In this document: positions 1 to 7,828 of the stretch, piece after piece | Numbering within the stretch: the stretch's first letter is position 1 | How the letters are laid out: the number at the start of each line of letters is the position of its first letter | Assembly: GCF_041262585.1 (NCBI RefSeq) | Contig: NZ_JBGCBZ010000001.1 | Location: forward strand, 310,001-374,000 | Direction of reading: 5' to 3' | DNA: 64,000 bases | Source of the DNA: JAOEGB01 sp041262585 | Lineage (GTDB): Bacteria; Actinomycetota; Actinomycetes; Streptosporangiales; Streptosporangiaceae | Made by a program: the position numbers and the translations under genes | The notes under the pieces: generated by a model | What the model saw: the letters and a program-made list of their open reading frames with translations, nothing else | Database searches by the model: none | What the model was told of the DNA's origin: nothing

Positions 1-528
1 GCTCACGGTCACGTCGCGCACGCCCTCGATCGACCGCAGCTGCGGCGCCATGACCCGCTCAAGCTTGTCCAGCATGCCGTGCGGGTCGTCGCCGGCGCTC
101 ACCGCGATGACCATCACGGGGATGTCGTCGGTGCCGCCCGCGACCACCTGCGGGTCCACGTTCGCCGGGAGCTGCGGCTTTACCCGGCTCACGGCCTGCT
201 GCATCTTGCTGACCATGCCGTCGATGTCGGTGCCGTAGTCGTAGGCCACCTGGATCTGGGCCACGCCCTCCCTCGAGGTCGAGGTGATGCCGGTGACCCC
301 GGTGATGCCCTGGAAGGCGCTCTCGATCGGCTTGGTGACCTGCTCCTCGACGATCTCGGGGGACGCGCCCGGATAGCTCGCCACCGCGAACGCCGCGGGG
401 AACTCCAGCGACGGGAACAACTGCTGCTTCAGCGAGGGGATCGCGAAGGCGCCGAACACGCCCAGCACAAGCGCAATCATGATGACGAGACTGCGGTTGG
501 CGAGGCTGAGCCTGGCCAGGGAGGTCAT
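1..528 (-). CDS. RND-family efflux transporter (AcrB/HAE1 type), N-terminal part
   Basis: The visible 176 codons give the N-terminus of a proton-driven RND exporter in the cytoplasmic membrane; the gene runs off the window. The first membrane helix lies at about residues 8-30 (LANRSLVIMIALVLGVFGAF), followed by the start of the external porter domain with the family signature YPGASPEIVEEQVTKPIE at about 50-67. Family members are about 1000 residues, so most of the gene is missing. The ATG at 528 has a GGAG ribosome site 8 bases upstream. It is divergent from a MarR gene, with a shared 114-bp promoter region containing a perfect palindrome, so MarR control is likely. The substrate cannot be told from this part. 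Confidence 0.9.
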   Translation of the reverse strand, partial: MTSLARLSLANRSLVIMIALVLGVFGAFAIPSLKQQLFPSLEFPAAFAVASYPGASPEIVEEQVTKPIESAFQGITGVTGITSTSREGVAQIQVAYDYGTDIDGMVSKMQQAVSRVKPQLPANVDPQVVAGGTDDIPVMVIAVSAGDDPHGMLDKLERVMAPQLRSIEGVRDVTVS

Positions 529-594
529 TCGACGAGCTCCTTCACACGACACCGGCGAACGTTCGGCCACCATAACACTTCGCTTGGCACGAAC

Positions 595-623
595 ATTTAG
601 CTTTGCCCATTAAGTCCTGGTAA
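595..623 (-). promoter_or_regulatory. Candidate promoter of the RND efflux gene
   Basis: On the minus strand TTACCA (623-618) and CTAAAT (600-595) are separated by 17 bp, a plausible sigma-70-type -35/-10 pair about 70 bp from the RND start. The -35 box touches the edge of the palindrome at 623-638, so a protein bound there would interfere with this promoter. A weaker plus-strand pair, TTGGCA (584-589) and CATTAA (608-613), could serve the MarR gene. These are read by eye only. Confidence 0.4.
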
Positions 624-638
624 CCTCTCGCGAGAGGT
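623..638. promoter_or_regulatory. 16-bp perfect palindrome, probable MarR operator
   Basis: ACCTCTCGCGAGAGGT is a perfect palindrome in the divergent region between the RND and MarR genes. It abuts the candidate -35 box of the RND promoter and contains the GAGAGG ribosome site of the MarR gene. One dimer bound here could repress both genes. MarR proteins usually bind 16-20 bp palindromes in divergent promoters; assignment to this MarR is inference. Confidence 0.6.
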
Positions 639-642
639 GAAC

Positions 643-1356
643 GTGAGCGACTGTCGAGCAGGGCGGCCCAGCCGGACAGGCGACGAGCCGGTAGAACGGC
701 CCACAACCGGGCCCGCGCAGCAGGAGCCCACCACACAGGGCCCCACACCGGAACCCGCACGGCAGCCCACGCAGGAATCCACACGGCAGTCCCCGCAGCA
801 CCCCTCACGAGGCCCAGGCCCCACGCTGGAGCCCACGCGAGGCCCGATCTCCGACCCCCCGCAGAGCTCCGGTGACGATCGGAGCACCGACAGACCGGAG
901 ATCATCGCCAGGCTCGCCGAACTGCAGCGGGGCCTCGGCCGCTTCTTCGCCCGCGACCGGTCCATGCCGATCATGGCCTCCAACCTCACCATGCAACAGC
1001 TCAAGGTCGTGGTCTTCCTGTCCTACCAGGGCTCCACCTCGGGTCAGGAACTGGCCCGCCACCTCGGCGTCGGCCTCGGCACCGTCACCGGCATCGTGGA
1101 CCGGGTCGTCGCCCAAGGCCTGGCCACCCGCAGGGAGGACCCCAACGACCGGCGGATCCGCCGCGTCGAGCTCACCGAGGCCGGCCGCCGGCTCACCACC
1201 GAGATGCTCGACGCCGGAACCGCCGGATATCGCCGCCTCCTGCAACGCCTCGACACCGACACCCTGCGCACCATGGAAACCGTCATGGGCAAGATCCACG
1301 AGGCCATGCGCCAGATGGAGGCCGAAGACCACGCGGGCGACCACCAAGCTCCCTGA
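643..1356 (+). CDS. MarR-family transcriptional regulator with long Pro/Thr-rich N-terminal tail
   Basis: A 237-residue protein with a MarR winged-helix domain from about residue 85 to 225. The recognition part reads QELARHLGVGLGTVTGIVDRVV, and the wing contains the typical EDPNDRRIRRVELTEAGRRL pattern. The first 84 or so residues are a low-complexity tail rich in Pro, Thr, Gln and Arg, unusual for MarR proteins of about 150 residues. The GTG at 643 is preferred to the GTG at 637 because GAGAGG lies 5 bases before it; no start closer to the domain is available in frame. It probably represses the divergent RND efflux gene and itself through the palindrome covering its ribosome site. The ligand is unknown. 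Confidence 0.85.
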   Translation: MSDCRAGRPSRTGDEPVERPTTGPAQQEPTTQGPTPEPARQPTQESTRQSPQHPSRGPGPTLEPTRGPISDPPQSSGDDRSTDRPEIIARLAELQRGLGRFFARDRSMPIMASNLTMQQLKVVVFLSYQGSTSGQELARHLGVGLGTVTGIVDRVVAQGLATRREDPNDRRIRRVELTEAGRRLTTEMLDAGTAGYRRLLQRLDTDTLRTMETVMGKIHEAMRQMEAEDHAGDHQAP

Positions 1357-1585
1357 CCCGGCGCCGCCCCAGACACGGCCTACGAGAGCCCGCCACGCGT
1401 AACTGCGCGAGACGCGGTGCGCGGACGACGCCCCAGGCGCGGCATCCACTCGGACTCCCATCACCACAAGCCCGTCTCCACAAGCCCGCGAAGGACCGCC
1501 GCGACCGGGCAGGAAGGACGCGTCCCTCAGGCCCGACAGGGCCTCACCCGATGCCTCGACATGGCGGCTGCTACCTTCCCCGGTT
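1357..1585. other. Intergenic stretch between marR and SDR gene
   Basis: About 230 bp with no convincing gene. The sequence TACCTT at 1572-1577 lies 8 bases before the ATG of the next gene and could be the -10 box of a leaderless transcript. Nothing else is recognisable. Confidence 0.4.
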
Positions 1586-2359
1586 ATGTCGTCATACATC
1601 GAGGCGCTGTTCTCGCTCGCGGGCCGCGTCGCCCTGGTCACCGGGGGCAGCTCCGGCATCGGGTACGGCATGGCCGAGGCGATCGGCCGCGCCGGGGCCG
1701 CGGTCGTCCTGGTCGCCCGCCGCGAGCCGGAACTGGCGAAAGCCGTACACCGCCTGGAAGAGCACGGCGTGCGCGCCGCCGCGATCAGCGCCGACCTCGG
1801 CGACCGTACGGCCGTCGCCCGCGTGTGCGCCGAAGCGGCCCGGTTCTTCGGCGACATCGACATCCTCGTCAACGACGCCGCCAACAACATCCGGCACCCC
1901 ATGGCCGAGCTCACCCCCGACGACTACGAGCAGACCATCGCTGTCAACCTCACCGCCCCCTTCCTGCTCGGCCAGCACTTCGGGCCGCGCATGGCCGAGC
2001 GCGGCTGGGGCCGGATCATCAACATCGGCTCCCAGCAGTCGATCAGCGCGTTCGGCGACAGCGGCGTCTACGGAGCGGCCAAGGCGGCCATCTGCGGACT
2101 GTCCCGCTCGCAGGCCGAGGCCTGGTCGAAGGCCGGCGTCACCAGCAACACGATCATTCCGGGATTCGTGCTCACCCCGCTGACCGAGCCGGCCCAGGCC
2201 GTGGCAGGCCGCGTCGAGGCCCTCGCAGCCCGTTCCATGATCGGCCGAAACGGGATCCCCGCCGACTTCGCCGGCGCCGCGGTCTTCCTGGCCGGTGACG
2301 CCTCCGCGTATGTCACCGGTCAGGCCATCTGCGTCGACGGCGGTTTCAGCGTCCACTGA
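1586..2359 (+). CDS. SDR-family NAD(P)-dependent oxidoreductase
   Basis: A 257-residue classical short-chain dehydrogenase/reductase. The Rossmann nucleotide motif TGGSSGIG is at residues 19-26, the structural NDAAN (a variant of NNAG) at 96-100, Asn121, catalytic Ser149, and the YxxxK pair Tyr162 and Lys166. The C-terminus has the usual GQAICVDGGF ending. It would carry out reversible oxidation or reduction of an alcohol or ketone in the cytoplasm; the arginines after strand 2 (VARRE) hint at NADP, as an inference. The substrate is unknown. No recognisable ribosome site precedes the ATG, and TACCTT sits 8 bases upstream, so it may be leaderless. Confidence 0.92.
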   Translation: MSSYIEALFSLAGRVALVTGGSSGIGYGMAEAIGRAGAAVVLVARREPELAKAVHRLEEHGVRAAAISADLGDRTAVARVCAEAARFFGDIDILVNDAANNIRHPMAELTPDDYEQTIAVNLTAPFLLGQHFGPRMAERGWGRIINIGSQQSISAFGDSGVYGAAKAAICGLSRSQAEAWSKAGVTSNTIIPGFVLTPLTEPAQAVAGRVEALAARSMIGRNGIPADFAGAAVFLAGDASAYVTGQAICVDGGFSVH

Positions 2360-2374
2360 CGGCACACCCAGACT

Positions 2375-2418
2375 CGCCCGACCGTGCCGACCGTGCCGAC
2401 ATCGCCAGCGGTCGGGCG
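2375..2418. terminator. Inverted repeat between convergent genes, possible bidirectional terminator
   Basis: CGCCCGACCG (2375-2384) and CGGTCGGGCG (2409-2418) are perfect 10-bp complements around a 24-base loop that itself holds the direct repeat TGCCGAC twice. It lies between the convergent SDR and PPOX genes. No T-run follows, as is common in actinomycetes. Confidence 0.45.
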
Positions 2419-2432
2419 CGGCAGGCGGCGGG

Positions 2433-2912
2433 TCATTTGCGGCGGATCACCCGGTGGCCGGTCCCCTCGTGCCACATTTCGACCACGAGGTGCTCCCCCG
2501 CCTCGTCGACGCGAGTGACCACGGCCTCGGTGACGTCGATTCTGAACAGGTGGAACTCCTGCCCGGGCGGGCCGCCGTAGCGGGCGTGGACCTCCGGGTC
2601 GGTGACCTCGACGGCTCTGCCCGCCAGCTTCGCGTCACCGCTCCATGCGCCGGGATCCGCCTCGTCCGGATCGTCCGACCCGCTGTGCAACGCCAGCCGC
2701 GGATCCCGGCGCAGGTCGAGCGCCTTGACCGCCCCCAGCATGGACCCCACCCAGACCTCGCCGTCCTTGAACTCCACCTCTGTCCCGCTGATCCTGGGCG
2801 AGCCGTCCTTGCGGAGCGTGGCCATCGTCTTGTGCTTGTGCTTCCCCATGATCGACCGGACCTTCGCGGCCAGCTCGGGGACCTCCTGCTCGATCTTCTG
2901 CCATGACGTCAT
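2433..2912 (-). CDS. Pyridoxamine 5'-phosphate oxidase-like split-barrel protein
   Basis: A 159-residue protein of the PPOX-like flavin/F420-binding split-barrel family. The early segment GKHKHKTMATLRKDGSPRIS is the typical first strands, followed by VWVGSMLGAVKALDLRRDPR. Members bind FMN, F420 or heme and reduce or bind small molecules; several actinobacterial ones are F420-dependent, but the cofactor cannot be fixed here. The start ATG at 2912 lies near the 5' side of the MerR promoter region. No operon partner is evident. Confidence 0.85.
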   Translation of the reverse strand: MTSWQKIEQEVPELAAKVRSIMGKHKHKTMATLRKDGSPRISGTEVEFKDGEVWVGSMLGAVKALDLRRDPRLALHSGSDDPDEADPGAWSGDAKLAGRAVEVTDPEVHARYGGPPGQEFHLFRIDVTEAVVTRVDEAGEHLVVEMWHEGTGHRVIRRK

Positions 2913-2978
2913 GCCGACATCCTGCTGCCCTCCACCGACATTTCCCGGACCCGATGGGCCCTCACCGAGCCCCCCCGC

Positions 2979-3009
2979 TTGACTTAGAGCGCGCTCGAAC
3001 TCGCAGACT
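2979..3009 (+). promoter_or_regulatory. MerR-type promoter with 19-bp spacer and central dyad
   Basis: TTGACT (2979-2984) and CAGACT (3004-3009) are separated by 19 bp, the over-long spacer typical of promoters activated by MerR proteins. Between them lies the dyad GAGCGCGCTC (2987-2996), flanked by matching TT and AA. The -10 box ends 7 bases before the MerR ATG at 3017, so the transcript is probably leaderless and autoregulated. Confidence 0.7.
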
Positions 3010-3016
3010 GGTCCCC

Positions 3017-3391
3017 ATGGACGAGGGCATGACGATCGCGCAGGTCGCGGAGCGCACCGGGCTGACCGCTCATACGCTCCGCTACTACGAGCGCACGGGC
3101 CTCCTGCTCGAACCGCCCCCGCGCGGCGGCAACGGCCACCGCCGCTACACCGACCGGGACGCCGACTGGATCCGCCTGCTCAGCCGCCTGCGCGGGACCG
3201 GCATGTCCATCGCGGGGCTGCGCCGATACGCCGACCTCGCCCGCCGCGGGGAGGACACCTACGCGGCCCGCAAGGAGTTGCTGGAAGCCCACCGGGCCGA
3301 CGTCGTCGCCAAGATCGAGCAACTCCAGGACGACCTCGCCCACGTGGACTACAAGGTCGAAATCTACGACAAACTGATGGGGGAACGATGA
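3017..3391 (+). CDS. MerR-family transcriptional regulator
   Basis: A 124-residue regulator. The N-terminal winged helix-turn-helix reads MTIAQVAERTGLTAHTLRYY, with the usual RYYER signature, followed by a long dimerisation helix (residues about 80-118) and a very short effector region ending in VEIYDKLMGER. There is no cysteine cluster for metal sensing, so it resembles the group found beside aldo/keto reductases. The ATG at 3017 is chosen because its promoter ends just upstream; the next ATG at 3029 is possible. Its stop overlaps the start of the aldo/keto reductase (ATGA), so both are co-transcribed and translationally coupled. Confidence 0.92.
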   Translation: MDEGMTIAQVAERTGLTAHTLRYYERTGLLLEPPPRGGNGHRRYTDRDADWIRLLSRLRGTGMSIAGLRRYADLARRGEDTYAARKELLEAHRADVVAKIEQLQDDLAHVDYKVEIYDKLMGER

Positions 3392-4365
3392 AGCAGCACA
3401 CGCTCGGCCAGGGCCTGCGCACTCCCGCGCTCGGCCTCGGATGCATGGGGATGAGCGAGTTCTACGGCCCCGGCGACGACGCCGAGTCGATCGCCACGAT
3501 CCACCGGGCGCTCGACCTTGGGATCACTTTCCTGGACACCTCGGATGTCTATGGCCCTTTCACCAACGAACAACTGGTCGGCAAGGCGATCACCAGCCGC
3601 CGTGACGAGGTCGTGCTGGCCACCAAGTTCGGTATCGAGCGGCGGCCCGACGGCACCCGCGTCGGTGTCAACGGCCGCCCCGAATATGTGCGGCGGGCCT
3701 GCGACGCCTCCCTCGCCCGCCTCGGAGTCGACCACATCGACCTCTACTACCAGCACCGTGTCGACCCGGCCGTCCCTGTTGAGGACACCTGGGGAGCGCT
3801 GAAGGAGCTCGTCGAGGCCGGCAAGGTCCGCCATCTCGGGATCTCCGAGGCCGCCCCCGAGACGGTACGGCGGGCGCACGCCGTACACCCGATCACCGCG
3901 GGACAGTACGAGTACTCCGTTTTCACCCGTGATCTCGAGGAGGCGCTGCTGCCCACGCTCCGGGAGCTCGGCATCGGCGTGGTCGCCTACAGCCCCCTGG
4001 GACGCGGCATCCTGACCGGCGCCTACAACAACCCCGATGATCTCGCCGGCAACGACTTCCGGCGCCACAACCCGCGCTGGCAGGGCGACAACTTCGCCAC
4101 CAACCAGGCGCTCGCCGCCAAGGTCGGCGAGGTCGCCGCGAACGCCGGCGCCACGCCGGCCCAGGTGGCGCTCGCCTGGGTGATCGCCCAGGGCGACGAT
4201 GTCGTGCCGATCCCGGGCACCAAGCGCGTCAGCCGACTGGAGGAGAACGCGGCGGCCACGGAGATCCAGCTCGGCTCCGGCGACCTCGACGTGCTGAACT
4301 CGCTCGCATCCGGCGTGTCCGGCCAGCGGTACGACGAGACGGGCATGGCCAGCCTCAACCGCTGA
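3388..4365 (+). CDS. Aldo/keto reductase
   Basis: A 325-residue NADPH-dependent oxidoreductase with a TIM-barrel fold. The catalytic tetrad is visible: Asp50 and Tyr55 (in DTSDVYG), Lys80 (in LATKFG) and His123 (in YYQHRVD). The N-terminus GLGCMGMSEFYG and the C-terminal IPGTKRVSRLEENA cofactor segment fit the AKR13-like group. Its start overlaps the stop of the MerR gene by 4 bases, so expression probably depends on the MerR-controlled promoter at 2979-3009. It likely reduces an aldehyde or ketone that is related to the MerR inducer; both are unknown. Confidence 0.93.
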   Translation: MKQHTLGQGLRTPALGLGCMGMSEFYGPGDDAESIATIHRALDLGITFLDTSDVYGPFTNEQLVGKAITSRRDEVVLATKFGIERRPDGTRVGVNGRPEYVRRACDASLARLGVDHIDLYYQHRVDPAVPVEDTWGALKELVEAGKVRHLGISEAAPETVRRAHAVHPITAGQYEYSVFTRDLEEALLPTLRELGIGVVAYSPLGRGILTGAYNNPDDLAGNDFRRHNPRWQGDNFATNQALAAKVGEVAANAGATPAQVALAWVIAQGDDVVPIPGTKRVSRLEENAAATEIQLGSGDLDVLNSLASGVSGQRYDETGMASLNR

Positions 4366-4529
4366 CACCCGATCCAAGGTCCGGTACGGCCCCGCCCGGC
4401 CGGCGAGCTCACTCAGGCCGTGCAGATGAGCACTCCGCCCTGACCGGGGCGAGGACGGGCAGGGCCGCGCCGAAGAGCGCTGAGCTTGGCGCCGATTTCA
4501 TCGACCGGTGGCTTCGCTGTTTGATTTTT

Positions 4530-4560
4530 GGCGTAGGTGAATTATTCCTTCACCTACGCC
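4530..4560. repeat. Perfect 12-bp inverted repeat
   Basis: GGCGTAGGTGAA (4530-4541) and TTCACCTACGCC (4549-4560) pair perfectly around the 7-base loop TTATTCC. A short T-run lies on the 5' side. It could be a terminator stem or a regulator site of a lost gene; neither strand has a proper T-tract after the stem. Confidence 0.5.
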
Positions 4561-4574
4561 CGACCTTTACATAG

Positions 4575-4690
4575 TAAACTAAGGCCGGTTGGTCGCCCTA
4601 ACAACGGACACGTAGCGGCGGCTGCCTCGATGAGGGTGCGGCCTTGCTCGGTGATGACCACAACGGCCCCTCGCTGGGGCCGGGTGTTCC
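4575..4690 (-). pseudogene. Remnant of a MarR-type regulator
   Basis: On the minus strand a frame reads RGAVVVITEQGRTLIEAAA (codons at about 4676-4614) and continues after a frame change as TYVSVVR. This matches the wing and following helix of MarR proteins. No helix-turn-helix or start is left upstream, and the reading frame changes inside, so this is a decayed fragment. Similarity is judged by eye. Confidence 0.4.
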
Positions 4691-4909
4691 TGCTGGCTAG
4701 TGGCGTCGGCGGGGTGGAGCGAGGTGCTCGGTAACGGCGGCGATAAGTCAATCGTCCACTGTCCTGATCGCGGGTCATGCGCCGGAAGCGTCGCCTTCTG
4801 ACTCATATGCGTTGGCGTCGCAGTCCTCGAGCGGGCTAGCGTTACTTCCTCATGCGCAGGAGGACGTGCCCCTGCCTGCGCCTGTGAGTCAATAGATTGG
4901 AGATGCGGG

Positions 4910-5632
4910 ATGACTGTTCAGCTCGTCGCGCTCTGCTTCGATGCGAACGACCCACTCCGTCTCGCGCGCTTCTGGGCCGGAGTCCTGGGCTGGGAGATGG
5001 CCAACGACCCCCACGATGGCATCACGCTCCTGCCGAGCGATGACACCGGGTTCCGGATCCGATGTCTTCCAACCCAGGAGAAGAAGACCGGCCCGAACCG
5101 GATGCACTTCGATCTGACGAGCACGTCCCTCGAGGACCAGCAGCAGACGGTGGCCAGGTCGCTCGAACTCGGTGCGCGGCACATCGACGTCGGGCAACTA
5201 CCGGAGGAGGGTCATGTGGTGCTCGCCGACCCCGAAGGCAACGAGTTCTGCGTCATCGAGCCGGACAACAAATTCCTCGCTGACTGCGGATTCATCGGAG
5301 CGCTCGCGTGCGACGGTTCGCAGGCGGTCGGGTACTTCTGGAGCGAAGCGCTGGGCTGGCCGTTGGTCTGGGACCAGGACCAAGAGACCGCCATCCGCTC
5401 GCCGCACGGCGGCCCGAAGATCACGTGGGGCGGTCCGCCAGTCCTGCCGAAGACAGGGAAGAACAGGCTGCACTTCGACCTCGCTCCACCTGCGCACGGT
5501 GATCAGCAAGCGGAGGTCGACCGTCTCGTCTCCCTCGGAGCGACTCGAATCGACATCGGCCAGCGCGGCGTCAGTCAGGTGGTGATGGCCGATCCCGATG
5601 GCAATGAGTTCTGTGTGTTGACCCCCCGATAG
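4910..5632 (+). CDS. VOC-family protein with two tandem glyoxalase-like domains
   Basis: A 240-residue protein made of two copies of a glyoxalase-like half: residues about 1-118 and 125-240. Each copy contains FW..xLGW near its start, an NRMHFDL or NRLHFDL metal-ligand strand, a DQQ..V..L..LGA helix and a terminal DPEGNEFC or DPDGNEFC strand with the second acidic ligand. Such proteins are metal-dependent isomerases, dioxygenases or resistance proteins; the specific reaction cannot be read. The start ATG at 4910 has GGAG upstream. It stands alone after a decayed region and before another gene remnant. Confidence 0.88.
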   Translation: MTVQLVALCFDANDPLRLARFWAGVLGWEMANDPHDGITLLPSDDTGFRIRCLPTQEKKTGPNRMHFDLTSTSLEDQQQTVARSLELGARHIDVGQLPEEGHVVLADPEGNEFCVIEPDNKFLADCGFIGALACDGSQAVGYFWSEALGWPLVWDQDQETAIRSPHGGPKITWGGPPVLPKTGKNRLHFDLAPPAHGDQQAEVDRLVSLGATRIDIGQRGVSQVVMADPDGNEFCVLTPR

Positions 5633-5711
5633 CGTGACCAGACCCGGGGGCGGCGCGCCTCCAATCCACCACGCGGCACGATCTGATGCCGCCGGCCTGC
5701 CCGGGGCCCGC

Positions 5712-5852
5712 TCCTCCGACATCACCCGCAGGTACGTCGCGGCGTACTTCGACCTGCACCTGCGCAAGCAGGCGCCAGCCCTGCTGGACAAGCCGTCGAC
5801 TCGCTCTCCCGAGGTCAAGCACTGCCCGGTCGAGACGAAGACCTGCCAGTAG
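5712..5852 (+). pseudogene. 3'-end remnant of an alpha/beta-hydrolase-like gene
   Basis: The frame SSDITRRYVAAYFDLHLR followed by LLDKPSTRSPEVKHC ends at the stop at 5850-5852. It looks like the C-terminal helix of secreted or cytoplasmic alpha/beta hydrolases of actinomycetes. There is no upstream catalytic core and no start, so only the tail remains. Recognition is from memory of the family pattern and is uncertain. Confidence 0.4.
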
Positions 5853-5960
5853 GCGATCGCCGGTACCGACTTCCCGGTGCGGCCGACGCCTGGGTCGGCC
5901 AGGCCGCCACCCGAGACCGATCACCTCCAGCCAGCCCTCGCAGATCCCCAGCTGGGAAGC

Positions 5961-6986
5961 CTATTCAGCCATACCCGCTCGCTTTTCGGCCAGTCCTACG
6001 GCGACCCCGTCTGAGCCGCCGATGCCGTACATGCCGGAAAGCTCCGACACGGTCTGCACCATGAGATCGCGTAGCTCGGGTGGCTCCAGGACCTCGACGG
6101 AGGCCCCGAGGCGGAGGAACTGCCACCGGGCGTGCCGGATCGACTCGACGGGGAGCGTCACGCGGGTCCAGCCGTCGCCCTCGGCGACACCGTCGGCCAG
6201 GGCCTTGTCGACGACGTCGTTGCCGATCGTGTACCGCAGGAGGTCCTCGATCCCCGGCGCGAGCCGTACGACGGCGTGGGCGGTGAACATGCGCGAGGCG
6301 AAGTCGGCGGCGAAGTCCCGCCAGAAGGCGGCCAGGTCGAAATCCGGCGGCCGCTCGAATCGCTCGTCCAGGACATCGACCCCGATGATCCGGCTGACTC
6401 GATAAGTCCGGACACTCCCCGAGCAGGCGGCCGCCAGATACCACGACCCGCCCTTCAGGACGAGACCGTAGGGGTGGACCAGGCGCTCGACCTCGGCGGG
6501 CCCCCATCGGCGGTAGCGGAGCCGGACCACGCGGTCCTCCCAGACGGCCTCCGCGACCCGCATCAGGAACGGCGCGTCGTCGCTGCCCCGGTACCAGCCG
6601 GGCACGTCGAGGTGGAACCGCTCCCGCATCCTGGCGGCATGGGACCGCGGCTCCGGCGGCAGCGCGGCGAGGAGCTTCAGCTCGGCCGCCGCCGCGACGT
6701 CCGCCAGCCCCAGCTCCGCGGCCGGACCGGGAAGACCGGCCAGGAACAGGGACGACGCCTCCTCGGGGGTCAGCCCGTTCAGCCGGGTGCGATACCCGTC
6801 GAGCAGCCGATATCCCCCGAGCGGCCCCCTGTCGGCGTAGACCGGCACGCCGGCCGCAGAAAGAGCCTCCACGTCGCGGTAGACCGTACGGACCGACACC
6901 TCAAGCTCGGCGGCCAGCTCGGAGGCGTTCATGCCGCCGCGGGTTTGTAACAGCAGCAGGAGGGACAGCAATCGGCTCGCGCGCAT
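5961..6986 (-). CDS. YafY-type WYL-domain transcriptional regulator
   Basis: A 341-residue regulator. Residues 1-60 form an HTH_11 winged helix (SELAAELEVSVRTVYRDVEA), residues about 135-215 a WYL domain (VRLRYRRW, then VHPYGLVLKGGSWYLAA), and the C-terminus a WCX domain. WYL proteins sense ligands, often nucleic acids or nucleotides, and repress or activate neighbouring genes. It is divergent from a DeoR gene; the 71-bp shared region has a 20-bp element (7002-7021) that recurs at 57796. The ligand and targets are unknown. Confidence 0.9.
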   Translation of the reverse strand: MRASRLLSLLLLLQTRGGMNASELAAELEVSVRTVYRDVEALSAAGVPVYADRGPLGGYRLLDGYRTRLNGLTPEEASSLFLAGLPGPAAELGLADVAAAAELKLLAALPPEPRSHAARMRERFHLDVPGWYRGSDDAPFLMRVAEAVWEDRVVRLRYRRWGPAEVERLVHPYGLVLKGGSWYLAAACSGSVRTYRVSRIIGVDVLDERFERPPDFDLAAFWRDFAADFASRMFTAHAVVRLAPGIEDLLRYTIGNDVVDKALADGVAEGDGWTRVTLPVESIRHARWQFLRLGASVEVLEPPELRDLMVQTVSELSGMYGIGGSDGVAVGLAEKRAGMAE

Positions 6987-7001
6987 GCACCCAGTCTGCC
7001 A

Positions 7002-7021
7002 CCTTTACAACGTAGATTTAT
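7002..7021. repeat. 20-bp element, copy 1
   Basis: CCTTTACAACGTAGATTTAT lies 16 bases upstream of the WYL gene start and inside the divergent region shared with deoR. An identical copy is at 57796-57815. The core TTTAC-AAC-GTAGA is a near dyad, so a regulator site is plausible. Confidence 0.6.
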
Positions 7022-7030
7022 TTGCTCTAC

Positions 7031-7047
7031 GAACATGCGGCATGTTC
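7031..7047. promoter_or_regulatory. Inverted repeat upstream of the DeoR gene
   Basis: GAACATG (7031-7037) and CATGTTC (7041-7047) form a perfect 7-bp inverted repeat with 3-bp spacing, 10 bp before the DeoR ATG. It is a likely autoregulatory operator, as DeoR genes are commonly self-repressed. This assignment is inference. Confidence 0.5.
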
Positions 7048-7057
7048 AATTGCACAC

Positions 7058-7828
7058 ATGGAGAGTGCCGATCGCATACGCGCCATCATGGGCGCGCTGC
7101 GCACGTCCGACAGCGTCTCGGTGACCGAGCTGGCCGCCCTCTATCAGGTCTCCGAGATGACCATCCGGCGGGACCTGGACGAGCTGGCCCAGCAGGGCGT
7201 GGTCAGGCGCGTCCGCGGAGGTGCCCTCAGCCTGCTCCTGCGCGGTGAGGAACCGCCCTTCGGAGTGCGGGAACGAGAGGCGATCGACGCCAAGCGGCGG
7301 ATCGCGGCCGAGGTCGCGGGGCTGCTCGCCGAAGGCGAGGCCGTGCTGCTCGACGGCGGCACCACCGTGCTGGAGGTCGCGCGGGCGATCCGCGAGCGCC
7401 GCCTGACCGTGCTGCCGCTGGCGCTCCAGGCCGCTCAGGAACTCGCCACCGCGCCCCGCGTCCGCCTCGTCCTGCCGGGAGGCGAGGTGAGGCACGGCGA
7501 GATGAACTTCGTCGGCCCGCTCACCGAGACCTCCATCAAGGCCCTGCGGTTCGACACCGCGGTGATCGGCTGCTGCGGCCTGTCGGCGGAGCACGGCCTG
7601 ACCGCCCACGACCTGCCCGAAGTGGCCATCAAGCAGGCCGCGATCACGTCCGCCCGCCGCGTCGTGGTGGCCTGCGACTCGGGCAAGTTCACCCGCACCG
7701 CCTTCGGCGCCGTCTGCCCGCTCGACAGGCTCGACGTGGTGGTGACCGACGACGGCATCCCCCAGGACCAGCACGACGCCCTGGCCGCCGCCGGAGTGAC
7801 CGTCCGCACCACCACCCCCGCGCCGTGA
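7058..7828 (+). CDS. DeoR/GlpR-family transcriptional regulator
   Basis: A 256-residue repressor. The DeoR helix-turn-helix is at residues 1-57 (VTELAALYQVSEMTIRRDLD), followed by the DeoRC phosphosugar-sensing domain with LLDGGTTVLEVARAI and the VACDSGKFTR signature. Members respond to sugar phosphates. The ATG at 7058 fits the usual N-terminus; upstream TTG at 7022 would add residues without homology. Its stop overlaps a TGATCATGCA element. The MFS gene 134 bp downstream is the likely target, so it may control uptake of a sugar whose phosphate is the inducer. Confidence 0.92.
   Translation: MESADRIRAIMGALRTSDSVSVTELAALYQVSEMTIRRDLDELAQQGVVRRVRGGALSLLLRGEEPPFGVREREAIDAKRRIAAEVAGLLAEGEAVLLDGGTTVLEVARAIRERRLTVLPLALQAAQELATAPRVRLVLPGGEVRHGEMNFVGPLTETSIKALRFDTAVIGCCGLSAEHGLTAHDLPEVAIKQAAITSARRVVVACDSGKFTRTAFGAVCPLDRLDVVVTDDGIPQDQHDALAAAGVTVRTTTPAP

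Larger units (their letters stand above)
4366..4909. other. 544-bp stretch with no intact gene
   Basis: This stretch holds a perfect 12-bp inverted repeat (4530-4560), an AT-rich dyad TTTACATAGTAAA (4566-4578) and what looks like the decayed end of a MarR gene on the minus strand. GC content is locally lower than in neighbouring genes. No intact coding frame is credible. Confidence 0.5.

Noticed and set aside
556..565. Palindrome CGAACGTTCG in the RND-marR gap
   Set aside because: Short and probably chance compared with the 16-bp palindrome at 623-638.
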